From positions 62,001-126,000 of the forward strand of contig CAUDUM010000007.1 of NCBI GenBank assembly GCA_958452575.1: DNA of 64,000 bases, given 5' to 3'. The notes under the pieces are model-generated. The model worked only from the letters and a program-made list of their open reading frames with translations. It ran no database searches and was not told the origin of the DNA. The DNA comes from an uncultured Eggerthellaceae bacterium (GTDB taxonomy: Bacteria; Actinomycetota; Coriobacteriia; Coriobacteriales; Eggerthellaceae). Of the stretch, positions 8,302 to 16,120 are shown one piece after another; within the stretch, counting starts at the first letter, position 1; each line of letters starts with the position of its first letter. The position numbers and the translations under genes are program-made.

Positions 8302-9305
8302 CGCCTGCCCGTCAAGCCGCGCGCTATCATCGCCGTCAGGCGGCGCTCCCGCTTGACGGAGACGTCGTCGGGCTCGGCGACGCTGCGCCAGAAGAAGCGC
8401 GCGTAATGCGCCACGACGAACACCACCATGATGCACGCAAGCCCGGTTTCGGCGATCAACAGGATGCCGAGTGCATCCGAAAGCACCCCCGCTTCGAGCA
8501 GCCCCGCATCGCGGAAAAACGCGAGCGCCTTGGCAAGCGCGGTCGCCGTGATGACGAAGGGGAAGGTCATCGCAGCGAAGCTGGGGTAGAACTTCAGCTT
8601 CATGAACAGGGGCAGGCGCAAGAGAACCACCACCAGCAGAATCTGCGCCAGCACAAGCAGCGCGCCGACGAACGCTGCATTGGGGTGGGGCATGCAGGAA
8701 AGATAGCCCGCAAGCGACAGGCTCATGGGCGCCGTGTAGATGCAGAACAGCGGCCGCGCCGCCTCGGGCACCTCCCGCTTCAGATAACGCGTGGTCACCA
8801 GGACAAGCAGAATCAGATAGCAGGCGAATCCGAACCAGAACAGCGCCTGCCCCACCGCCTGCATGCCAAACGACGGGCATGTCACCGACGCCACGATGAT
8901 GCCGACATAGCAGATGAAGTACGTCGGAAACACCTCGGACAGCTTGAAATGCGCGATGAACCGCACGGTGAACCAGACCATCAGGCACAGATGGCACACC
9001 ACCGCGGCGGCCCACAAGGCAAAGGCGAGATGCCAGATGAGCGGCGCGAGATAGGATGCAAGCTGCATCAAGGTCATGAACAGCGTGGCGCTGACGCTGG
9101 CCAGGATCGAGTTTTTCAGATCGTCGCGGATCATCCGGGGAAACAGCGCGATCTTCGCAAAGAGGAGCGCGACGAGGCAAAGCGACAGCAGGCCGCATGC
9201 GATATGCGCGATCTCGGTATAGGGCTGCAGCAGGTTTCCCAAAGCCGCAAGGCCCAAGGCGACGCCCGCAACGGGGATGGGGACGTTTTTGATCAGGTTT
9301 CGCAT
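8298..9305 (-). CDS. TDT/SLAC1-family (TehA-like) membrane transporter
   Basis: A 335-residue integral membrane protein with about ten hydrophobic helices and almost no soluble parts. The arrangement of paired short helices and conserved-looking segments such as FPTYFICYVGIIVAS and KFYPSFAAMTFPFVITATA fit the tellurite-resistance/dicarboxylate transporter family, which also holds SLAC1 anion channels. Substrate is unknown. The ATG at 9305 is preferred over one 45 bases upstream, which lacks a ribosome site. The gene converges on the alarmone synthetase, and the two stop codons overlap by four bases. Confidence 0.75.
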   Translation of the reverse strand: MRNLIKNVPIPVAGVALGLAALGNLLQPYTEIAHIACGLLSLCLVALLFAKIALFPRMIRDDLKNSILASVSATLFMTLMQLASYLAPLIWHLAFALWAAAVVCHLCLMVWFTVRFIAHFKLSEVFPTYFICYVGIIVASVTCPSFGMQAVGQALFWFGFACYLILLVLVTTRYLKREVPEAARPLFCIYTAPMSLSLAGYLSCMPHPNAAFVGALLVLAQILLVVVLLRLPLFMKLKFYPSFAAMTFPFVITATALAKALAFFRDAGLLEAGVLSDALGILLIAETGLACIMVVFVVAHYARFFWRSVAEPDDVSVKRERRLTAMIARGLTGRR

Positions 9306-9483
9306 AACGCGCGCTACGCTCCTCGCTGGGAAAAGGCGGTGATACGTCATCGGTCAAGTCGGCGTATTCTCTCATGGCAGAAGGCCGGGAATGACGCCCA
9401 AAATGCAAATTGATACACTATCAGCATCAATGGGCAAAGCAAGAGGCGCAACGCCCAAAGGCGCCATACGATAAGGGGGCAGC

Positions 9484-10611
9484 ATGAACGCTCGGTACGA
9501 TTCCATTCCCAAATTAGGCTTCGGATGCATGCGCTTGCCGCTTGCGGATCCCAAAGATCAAAAGAGCATCGACATGCCGCAGTTCAAGCAGATGGTGGAC
9601 GCCTTCCTGGAGGCCGGAGGCACGTACTTCGACACGGCGTACGTGTACCACGAGGGCGCGTCGGAAACCGCGCTGCGCGAGGCGCTGGTGGATCGTTATC
9701 CGCGCGAGTCGTACCTGATCGCGACCAAGAATCCCGCCAGCATGTTCGACTCCGCCGAGAAGGCGCAGGCTTGCTTCGACGAGTCGCTGGAGCGTCTGGG
9801 GGTCGACTACGTCGATTTCTACCTGCTGCACAATCTGGGCGCCGAACGAACCGCGAAGTTCGAAGAATACGGCATGTGGGAGTTCCTCAGCCGGAAAAAG
9901 GCCGAGGGCGCCATCCGCAACATAGGCTTCTCGCTGCACGACAACCCCGATGTGCTGGAGGAGCTGTTGACCCGGCATCCCGAAGTGGACTTCGTGCAGC
10001 TGCAGGTCAACTACCTTGATTGGGACGACCCGGTGATCCAATCGCGTGCTTTGCTGGAGGTTGCCGCCAATCACGACAAGCCGGTGGTGATCATGGAGCC
10101 TGTTCGCGGCGGGCGCTTGGCCGAGCTTCCCGAACGTGCCGCGGCGCCGCTGCTCGCCGCCGATCCGGATGCGAGCATGGCGTCGTGGGCGTATCGCTTC
10201 TGCTGGAACCTGCCCAACGTGGTCACCGTGCTGTCCGGCGCGTCGACGATCGAGCAGATGCGCCAGAACGCCGCGGCGTTCAAGGCGAACCGTCCCTTCT
10301 CCGATGCCGAGTGCGCCGCCCTCGATGAGGCGCTCGACGCGCTGCGCGCCGTGCCGACGATCCCCTGCACCAACTGCGGTTACTGCTTGAAGGGCTGCCC
10401 GCAGCAGGTCGCGATCCCCATCATCATGATGCTGCTCAACCTTGAGACGATGACGGGCAACAACGCGTTCTCCAAGCACAACTACTCGTGGCAGGCCGAG
10501 CCCGGCAAGGCGTCCGACTGCATCGAGTGCGGCGCATGCGAGGCGATCTGCCCTCAGGGCATTCCCATCATCGAGCATCTGCGCGAGGCTGTGGAAAAGT
10601 ACGAGGGATAA
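9484..10611 (+). CDS. Aldo/keto reductase with C-terminal 4Fe-4S domain
   Basis: A 375-residue cytosolic oxidoreductase. Residues 1-270 are an aldo/keto reductase barrel: KLGFGCMRLPL, FDTAYVYHEGASE with the catalytic Tyr, the Lys in IATKNPA and HNLG for the catalytic His. The C-terminal 90 residues carry two ferredoxin-type motifs, CTNCGYCLKGCP and CIECGACEAICP. This fusion is common in anaerobes and suggests that electrons can pass between Fe-S clusters and the barrel, although the physiological substrate is not known. The start follows AAGGGGG. A C-rich hairpin lies downstream. Confidence 0.9.
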   Translation: MNARYDSIPKLGFGCMRLPLADPKDQKSIDMPQFKQMVDAFLEAGGTYFDTAYVYHEGASETALREALVDRYPRESYLIATKNPASMFDSAEKAQACFDESLERLGVDYVDFYLLHNLGAERTAKFEEYGMWEFLSRKKAEGAIRNIGFSLHDNPDVLEELLTRHPEVDFVQLQVNYLDWDDPVIQSRALLEVAANHDKPVVIMEPVRGGRLAELPERAAAPLLAADPDASMASWAYRFCWNLPNVVTVLSGASTIEQMRQNAAAFKANRPFSDAECAALDEALDALRAVPTIPCTNCGYCLKGCPQQVAIPIIMMLLNLETMTGNNAFSKHNYSWQAEPGKASDCIECGACEAICPQGIPIIEHLREAVEKYEG

Positions 10612-10640
10612 ACCGGCGCGTCGGAGCGCACGCTGCTCAT

Positions 10641-10685
10641 CAGGGGGGTTGGGCATCGCGGCTTCGACCCCCCCCTGCTTTGCGC
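10641..10685 (+). terminator. Likely terminator after aldo/keto reductase
   Basis: A G-tract arm at 10641-10649 pairs with a C-tract arm ending at 10677, with a ~17-base loop, followed by a short T-containing tail. Because of the homopolymer arms the exact register is uncertain. Confidence 0.6.
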
Positions 10686-10775
10686 ATTCTTTATTGCCGC
10701 TTGACGTTTTTTTGACGTGGCATTCTTACCATGGATGACGTGCTTACGATCCCAAAAGAAAGGCGCCGTCAGACC

Positions 10776-11477
10776 ATGACGCTTCTATCCATAGAGCATC
10801 TGTCCAAAGCTTATGCGGTGCACCGCGCCGGGCGACGTGCCCGTGCTTGCGATGATGTGAACCTTTCCGTTCGGCAAGGCGAAACCGTCGATATCAAAGG
10901 GCGTTCCGCTGGCAGCGCCGCCGCCGTCCTGCGCTGCATCTGGGGGACCGATTCGCCTGATAATGGCAGAATCCTCTATGATTCGGAGCGGTTCGGGCCT
11001 ACGGACCTCCGCGCGGCTGACCAGCGGAAAATGCGGTATCTGAGGACGCACGAGCTGGGTTATGTCTCTCTGTTCCCCTATGTTCCGTCCAGCTGGACCG
11101 CATACGACGCCGTGCTGAAAAGCGCCTTGCGGGCGTTCGGCGCCTCCGAGCGCGAGCGCGCCGAGCAGGAAGCGGAGCAGGTGCTGCGTCGCTTCGGTGT
11201 GAGCGAGCGCCTTTGGAAAACGCATCCGAGCAAGTTTTCGGCGCGCGATAGGCTACGTCTCGGTTTTGCGATCGCCATGGCAAGGCGGCCACGCTTGCTG
11301 CTGGTCGACGGATCGGCGGAGGCGCTCGACGATACGCTTCGGGAGGACGTCCGCCGTCTTGCCGGACGGGTTGGCGAGCAGGGCGTCGCAATGCTGTGCG
11401 CTGTCCGCGAGCCCACGCCTTCGGAGGATCCCTTTCCGATGTTCTCGGTGCTCAAGCGTAAAGGGGAAGGGTTCTAG
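10776..11477 (+). CDS. Degenerate ABC-transporter ATPase (PhnL/LolD-like), probably non-hydrolytic
   Basis: About 233 residues with the layout of an ABC ATPase related to PhnL/LolD: LLSIEHLSKAYAVHR at the N-terminus, then the A-loop to Walker A region, and FSARDRLRLGFAIAMARRP in place of the signature. Key residues are missing. The Walker A position reads KGRSAGSAAAV with no Lys-Ser/Thr, the signature is not LSGGQ, and after Walker B (RLLLVD) the catalytic Glu is replaced by Gly. It is flanked by unrelated genes and has no permease beside it. The ATG at 10776 gives the start seen in relatives; an ATG at 10731 is possible. No frameshift is visible, so it looks maintained rather than decayed. 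Confidence 0.7.
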   Translation: MTLLSIEHLSKAYAVHRAGRRARACDDVNLSVRQGETVDIKGRSAGSAAAVLRCIWGTDSPDNGRILYDSERFGPTDLRAADQRKMRYLRTHELGYVSLFPYVPSSWTAYDAVLKSALRAFGASERERAEQEAEQVLRRFGVSERLWKTHPSKFSARDRLRLGFAIAMARRPRLLLVDGSAEALDDTLREDVRRLAGRVGEQGVAMLCAVREPTPSEDPFPMFSVLKRKGEGF

Positions 11478-11545
11478 GGCTGCTTGACACGTCCTTAATC
11501 TGCAACAGGAACCTTGCCTTCAACTGCATATTTTGCCCTTCTCGA

Positions 11546-11574
11546 TTGAGTTTTCTGCATTAAAAGCGTATAGT
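11546..11574 (+). promoter_or_regulatory. Sigma-70-type promoter for the amino-acid ABC importer
   Basis: TTGAGT at 11546-11551 and TATAGT at 11569-11574 are separated by 17 bases, the best promoter match in the window. It would give a leader of roughly 95 bases before the binding-protein start. A second TTGACA at about 11486 has no matching -10. Confidence 0.7.
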
Positions 11575-11675
11575 GATTCGACTGTCAGAACGACAGCGGG
11601 CGTCGATGCGCCCGGTTGTCCGCGTGGGCGGGCGAGTGCTCGCAGCGGACGAGAACCTATGGAAAGGGGAAGGGA

Positions 11676-12500
11676 ATGAAATTCAAGAAGATGGCGGCGG
11701 TTGTCGCCGGCGGCGCCCTGGCGGCGTCGCTTGCCCTGTTCGGCTGCTCGAGCGGTCAGCAGGCGGAGCAGCCCAGCGAGCCGGCTGCCGATGAGAGCAC
11801 GGGCAGCTACACGCTGGTCAACGATGGCACCCTGACGATCGCCACCTCGCCCGACTTCCCGCCGTTCGAGAACCTCGAGGGCGACGAGTACGTGGGCTTT
11901 GACATCGACCTCGCCAAGGCGATCGCCGAGCAGCTGGGCCTGGAGTGCGAGTTCACCACCATCCAGTTCGACGGCATCGTCCCGGCCATCCAGGCGGGCG
12001 GCCAGGCCGACGTGGGCATCTCCGGCATCACCGTGGATCCCGAGCGCGCCCAGTCCGTTGACTTCTCCGATCCGTACTACATCGCCGACCAGTCCGTGGC
12101 CGTGATGAAGGGCGGCGACGTCACCTCCGACAACGCCAAGGAGTCCCTCAACGTCGAGGGCATGATCATCGCCGTGCAGTCCGGCACCACCGGTGAGACC
12201 TTTGCTCAGGAGAACTTCCCGAACGCCACCGTGCAGCCCTACGGCAACGCCACCGACGCCTTTGCCGCCATGCAGGCGGGCCAGGCCAACGCCGTGTGCA
12301 TGGACAAGGCCGTCGTCGAGAAGATGGTCACCGACGCCTACACCGACGCCGAGATCGTGCTGAACGCCGCCACCGGCGAGGAGTACGCGGTCGCCGTGTC
12401 CAAGGACAACCCCGACCTGCTTGCCGCCATCAACGACGCCATCAAGGCGCTGCAGGATGACGGCACCATCGACGACCTCACTGCCCAGTGGCTCTCCTAG
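11676..12500 (+). CDS. Polar amino-acid ABC transporter, substrate-binding lipoprotein
   Basis: A 274-residue type II periplasmic-binding-fold protein. A lipoprotein signal peptide ends in LFGC, with Cys24 the predicted lipid anchor, then a Ser/Glu/Pro-rich linker. The mature domain has TIATSPDFPPFENL, YVGFDIDLAKAIAEQLG, FDGIVPAIQAG, DVGISGIT and the SGTTGETFA ligand loop, as in glutamine/arginine-type binding proteins. It captures an amino acid outside the membrane and delivers it to the permease encoded next. ATG 11676 follows GGGGAAGGG. A terminator-like hairpin lies between it and the permease, which would allow more binding protein than permease to be made. Confidence 0.93.
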   Translation: MKFKKMAAVVAGGALAASLALFGCSSGQQAEQPSEPAADESTGSYTLVNDGTLTIATSPDFPPFENLEGDEYVGFDIDLAKAIAEQLGLECEFTTIQFDGIVPAIQAGGQADVGISGITVDPERAQSVDFSDPYYIADQSVAVMKGGDVTSDNAKESLNVEGMIIAVQSGTTGETFAQENFPNATVQPYGNATDAFAAMQAGQANAVCMDKAVVEKMVTDAYTDAEIVLNAATGEEYAVAVSKDNPDLLAAINDAIKALQDDGTIDDLTAQWLS

Positions 12501-12520
12501 TCGCTCGCTGAGGCTATCCT

Positions 12521-12553
12521 GCCCCCTTGGGCTGCATGCCCAAGGGGGCTTTT
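12521..12553 (+). terminator. Intra-operon terminator/attenuator after the binding protein
   Basis: A perfect 12-bp stem (12521-12532 with 12538-12549) with loop TGCAT is followed by TTTT. It sits between the binding-protein gene and its permease, so it probably works as a partial terminator that raises binding-protein stoichiometry. Confidence 0.85.
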
Positions 12554-12626
12554 CGGCATTTTACGACCAGCTTCCGCAAGCCCTCATGCCGCGAGGTTTT
12601 GCGGCAGTTGATCGTCGTTTCGAGAA

Positions 12627-14069
12627 ATGAGAACCATGCATTACTTCCAACAAGGACGGGCATCGCGTGCCGCCTCTTTCGTCATGGGGGCGCTGGCCCT
12701 GATCATGGCGGCGTCTCTTGCCCTGGCGATGCTGCCTGCGACCGCGCAGGCGCTCACGACCGACAAATGCTCCGCCCGGCCCAACGCCGATGCGGCAGGT
12801 GACAACAGCGTGCTGGGCGCCACCGAGACACGCATCACGTGGGATGCCGAGGTGGCGGCCGGCGAGAACGTCCAGGCCGTGTCGCTCGTCCTGCCCGAGG
12901 GCACCACGTTCGGCACCGACGACGCGCGCGTGACGCTGCTCACCGGCGCCGATCGCATGGACCGCAATTTCCTGGACGCCGAATTCGCGGCGGATGGCCA
13001 GACGTTCACGGCGACGCTCTCCGAGCCTGTGACCGAAGAGGGCACGCTGCGCATCGAGATCTACGGCGTGTTCTTCCCCGGAGCAGGCGGCGACATGCAG
13101 CTGACCGGCACCTACCTTACCTCCGACGGAGCCGAGCACGGCATCGACGACATCCCCGCGATCACCGTTGCCAGCGTCGATCCGTTCGAGCAGGCGTCCC
13201 ACTACCTTGCCGAGCAGGACTGGGTGCAGGCGTGGAACTCCAACAAGTTCCTCAAGCTGTTCCTCGATCCCACCATCCTGGTCACGAGCCTGCCGGTGGT
13301 GTTCTGGGGCTTCATCCAAGCGATCATCATCGTGGCATGCGCGTTCCCGCTGGCAATCCCGTTGGGATTCGTGCTGTCGCTCATGCGCATGTCCAAGTTC
13401 CGCGTGCTGCGCGGCATCGCCACCACCTACGTCAACATCGTCCGCGGCACGCCGCTGTTCCTGCAGATATACATCGCGTTCTTCGGCCTGCCGCTGGCGG
13501 GCGTGCAGATCCCCAACATCCCGCTGGGCGTGATCGTGCTGTTCATGAACTCGGGCGCGTACCTGTGCGAGATCTTCCGCGCGGGCATCCAGTCCATCCC
13601 CAAGGGCCAGTTCGAAGCGTCGCGCAGCTTGGGCATGAACGGCGCCCAGACGATGCTGTTCGTCATCATCCCGCAGACTATCCGCCGCGTCATCCCCACG
13701 ATGACCAGCGAGTTCATTCTGCTGTACAAAGACACCTCCATGTTGGCCGCTGTGGGCGTCATGGAGATCGTCATGTACGCCAAGACGATCGTCGCGGCGA
13801 CCGGCTCCATCACGCCCTATATCGTGGCGGCGCTGTTCTACCTGATCATCACGCTGCCGCTGGCCAAGGTGGTAGGCAAGCTGGAGGCGCGCCTTGCCGG
13901 CAACGACACCGGCCAGTCCACCCCCAAGCGCAAGAAGCGTTCGAAGAAACGCGGCGTGGTCAAGGACATGTCGCATCGTCCCGCCGCCGAGACGCGCGAT
14001 GCCGTCGATGCCGCCCGGGGCAGCGGAACCAACACGGGTATCACGCCCGAGCAGATGTCGAGCCTGTAG
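12627..14069 (+). CDS. Amino-acid ABC transporter permease with N-terminal extracytoplasmic domain
   Basis: A 480-residue HisM/GlnP-type permease of unusual build. Residues ~18-43 are a signal-like helix ending in ATAQA. About 150 mostly beta-type residues without a known motif follow (44-195), predicted outside the membrane. The standard permease part starts near residue 210, with the coupling loop EASRSLGMNGAQTMLFVIIP and five or so helices. The last 60 residues are a basic cytoplasmic tail (KRKKRSKKR). Ordinary members are 220-250 residues. The stop lies 15 bases before the ATPase gene. The start could also be the ATG nine bases later. Confidence 0.88.
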   Translation: MRTMHYFQQGRASRAASFVMGALALIMAASLALAMLPATAQALTTDKCSARPNADAAGDNSVLGATETRITWDAEVAAGENVQAVSLVLPEGTTFGTDDARVTLLTGADRMDRNFLDAEFAADGQTFTATLSEPVTEEGTLRIEIYGVFFPGAGGDMQLTGTYLTSDGAEHGIDDIPAITVASVDPFEQASHYLAEQDWVQAWNSNKFLKLFLDPTILVTSLPVVFWGFIQAIIIVACAFPLAIPLGFVLSLMRMSKFRVLRGIATTYVNIVRGTPLFLQIYIAFFGLPLAGVQIPNIPLGVIVLFMNSGAYLCEIFRAGIQSIPKGQFEASRSLGMNGAQTMLFVIIPQTIRRVIPTMTSEFILLYKDTSMLAAVGVMEIVMYAKTIVAATGSITPYIVAALFYLIITLPLAKVVGKLEARLAGNDTGQSTPKRKKRSKKRGVVKDMSHRPAAETRDAVDAARGSGTNTGITPEQMSSL

Positions 14070-14084
14070 GGAGAGGATGCAGCT

Positions 14085-14945
14085 ATGACCGATTTGGAGA
14101 ACAAGCAGGTTCCCGCATCCGGGGCGCAGGCTTCCACTGTGATCGATAAACCCGCCGACGGCATCCAGCACACCGCGCCCGTCGGCGTGGAGGAGGAGCG
14201 CAAGGCTGCCGGCGAGGAGCCCATCGTGCGCATCCGCAATCTGCAGAAAAGCTTTGACGACCTGGTGGTCCTGCGCGGCGTCGATCTGGATGTCTACCGC
14301 GGCGAGGTGGTCGTGATCCTGGGCCCGTCGGGTTCGGGCAAATCCACTATGCTGCGCTGCATCAACCGCCTGGAGGAGCCCACCGGCGGTCAGATCTTCT
14401 TCGAGGATACCGAGATCACGGCCAAGGACACCGACATCAACAAGGTGCGCGCCAAGGTGGGCATGGTGTTCCAGAACTTCAACCTGTTCCCGCACCTCAC
14501 GGCCAAGAAGAACGTGATGCTGGCGCAGATCAAAGTGCTCAAGCGCTCCAAAGAGGAGGCCGAGAAGATCGCCGTCGAGCAGTTGGAGCGCGTGGGGCTC
14601 GGCGAGCGCGTCGACTACAAGCCCAGCCAGCTTTCCGGCGGCCAGCAGCAGCGCGTTGCCATCGCGCGCGCGTTGGCGATGAGCCCGCACGTGATGCTGT
14701 TTGACGAGGCGACGAGCGCGCTCGACCCCGAGCTCGTGCGCGACGTGCTCAACGTCATGAAGGAGCTCGCGCGCGAGGGCATGACGATGATCGTCGTGAC
14801 GCACGAGATGGGCTTCGCGCGCGACGTGGCCGACCGCGTCGTGTTCATGGACGGCGGCGTCATCGTGGAGCAGGGCACGCCCGACGAGGTCTTCGACAAC
14901 CCGCAGTCCGACCGCACAAAGGACTTCTTGGGGCACATTTCGTAG
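14085..14945 (+). CDS. Polar amino-acid ABC transporter ATPase
   Basis: A 286-residue GlnQ-like ATPase that powers import by the preceding permease and lipoprotein. Walker A is GPSGSGKST near residue 80; LSGGQQQR, Walker B VMLFDEATSALDPELV and the switch His in VVTHEMGF are all intact. The first ~45 residues are a polar extension not found in most family members. It ends with a typical DRTKDFLGHIS tail. It closes the operon; a repeat-rich intergenic region follows. Confidence 0.95.
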   Translation: MTDLENKQVPASGAQASTVIDKPADGIQHTAPVGVEEERKAAGEEPIVRIRNLQKSFDDLVVLRGVDLDVYRGEVVVILGPSGSGKSTMLRCINRLEEPTGGQIFFEDTEITAKDTDINKVRAKVGMVFQNFNLFPHLTAKKNVMLAQIKVLKRSKEEAEKIAVEQLERVGLGERVDYKPSQLSGGQQQRVAIARALAMSPHVMLFDEATSALDPELVRDVLNVMKELAREGMTMIVVTHEMGFARDVADRVVFMDGGVIVEQGTPDEVFDNPQSDRTKDFLGHIS

Positions 14946-14982
14946 CGGTTTGGCTCGAAGGCTCGCTCGTTGTCGCGAGAAA

Positions 14983-15128
14983 GTCGCAATCGCCTGATTT
15001 CATCCACATTCCCGTCAACTTGGATAGAAAACGGCGAATGCGACTGCAAAATAGCGAAAAATGGATGAAATCAAGCGATTGCGACGATTTCAGGTCGTTA
15101 TTTTGTCGCATTCGCCGTTTTCTATCCA
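14983..15128. repeat. Interleaved 24-bp inverted repeats (A-B-A'-B')
   Basis: Four related 24-base units occur in 146 bases: A (14983-15006), B (15021-15044), A' (15062-15085) and B' (15105-15128). A pairs with A' at 23 of 24 positions. B pairs with B' perfectly, and the pairing extends inward with small irregularities to about 15056/15094. A' and B are themselves similar (both begin TGGAT and end TGCGAC). Since A' lies in the loop of the B-B' helix while A lies outside it, the two helices interlock (pseudoknot-like) or exclude each other. It follows the ATPase stop and may serve as a terminator, regulatory RNA or mobile palindrome. Confidence 0.9.
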
Positions 15129-15484
15129 GCTCTCTAGGGCGGCGCTTCGGGAATCGATATCGCTCGATTACTCCGAGGCGCGCGACCGCTTTGGAAGCGC
15201 ATCGCTCGAGTGTGACGTCGAAGAGGCGGTGGGCGTCGCTGGTTTCCCTGCCAAGAGAGGAGGGATGCCCAGCGATATGTCCGATCAGTCTATAAACTCG
15301 ATCGAACAATAGAGCGATCGCTGAATAACGCAATCGGTGAATAATTCAAAATACGAGAATTATCTGGTGAAACGATAGATGTTTGAATGTTTGGTGAATA
15401 ACTCGCAATTCCATCCAGACAAGAAGGCACGGCCCTTATAGTGTGCGCTGCTGTATTTAAGGAATGAAGAGAGAAGGACGCACT
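15129..15484. other. Leader and promoter region of the MarR-type gene
   Basis: This 356-base stretch has no gene. From 15290 on it is AT-richer than its surroundings and holds several GAATAA/GAATTA-like words. TATAGT at 15437-15442 could be a -10 element with a weak TCCAGA 17 bases upstream. The AT-rich words may be operator sites, but no clean palindrome is evident. Confidence 0.4.
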
Positions 15485-15958
15485 ATGAACGAAGCAACCG
15501 CCACGCTGGCGCAGCTGAAGAAGGCCAGCAAGCTCACCCGTCTCGCCTTCCGCAAGATGGGCCCCAAAAGCTACAAGCGCGGCCAGGGCGCGCTGATGAA
15601 CGTTCTGCTGGCCAACGACGGCGCCACCCAGCGCGAGCTCGTGAAGATCCTGGGCTGGGATCGCTCCGCCCTCAAGGACACCGTCAAGAAGGCCGAGCGC
15701 AACGGCTATGTCACCATCGGCGACCACGAGGACAAGCACACCTACACCGTCAGCCTCACCGACGAGGGCAAGAAGATCGCCGCCAAGCGCGTTGCCGCCA
15801 ACGACAAGACCGCCGATGAGATCCTCGAGTGTCTGTCCGCCGAGGAGGTCGCCCAGCTCAACGCGATCACCGAGAAGCTGATCCTGGGTATCAAGGACAA
15901 GGGCGTCAACGGCAAGAAGAAGGGCCGCAAGGCGCATCATCACTGCTGCCACTGCTAG
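15485..15958 (+). CDS. MarR-like winged-helix regulator with Cys/His-rich tail
   Basis: A 157-residue protein. Residues ~40-110 make a winged helix (ANDGATQRELVKILGWDRSA as helix-turn-helix, then a wing around GDHEDKHTYTVSLTDEGKK), flanked by helices used for dimerisation in the MarR family. The C-terminus is unusual: after KKKGRKA it ends HHHCCHC, a potential metal- or redox-sensing tail. The ATG at 15485 follows GAGAGAAGGA; an upstream in-frame ATG at 15464 would overlap that site. It stands alone between a repeat region and a terminator, so its target may be itself or remote genes. Confidence 0.82.
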   Translation: MNEATATLAQLKKASKLTRLAFRKMGPKSYKRGQGALMNVLLANDGATQRELVKILGWDRSALKDTVKKAERNGYVTIGDHEDKHTYTVSLTDEGKKIAAKRVAANDKTADEILECLSAEEVAQLNAITEKLILGIKDKGVNGKKKGRKAHHHCCHC

Positions 15959-16037
15959 CGCACGCAGCGTCCAGGCACATCCGATCGGCGGCTTGGGGGG
16001 ATGCCGCCCGCCAGCCGATCCGTTAGCATGACGTTAC

Positions 16038-16072
16038 AAGCCCGGTTGCCCGCAAGGTGCCGGGCTTTCTTT
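16038..16072 (+). terminator. Terminator after the MarR-type gene
   Basis: Eight-base arms AAGCCCGG (16038-16045) and CCGGGCTT (16060-16067) enclose a 14-base loop that can itself pair, followed by TTTCTTT. A second GC-rich hairpin (about 15985-16021) lies just upstream. Confidence 0.8.
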
Positions 16073-16120
16073 GTGCCATAATCAGGCGAAAGCTATCAAC
16101 AAGGGGAAGGGGATGCGGCC

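Noticed and set aside
7423..9408. 661-residue minus-strand frame spanning the synthetase and transporter
   Set aside because: The transporter is encoded in another minus frame with clear helices, and the synthetase is on the plus strand; this frame has no coding signal.
12561..14936. 791-residue minus-strand open frame opposite the ABC permease and ATPase
   Set aside because: Antisense shadow of two well-supported transporter genes; no domain or ribosome site.
14983..15128. CRISPR-like repeat array
   Set aside because: The four units are in mixed orientation, pair with each other, and have short unequal spacers; no cas gene is near.
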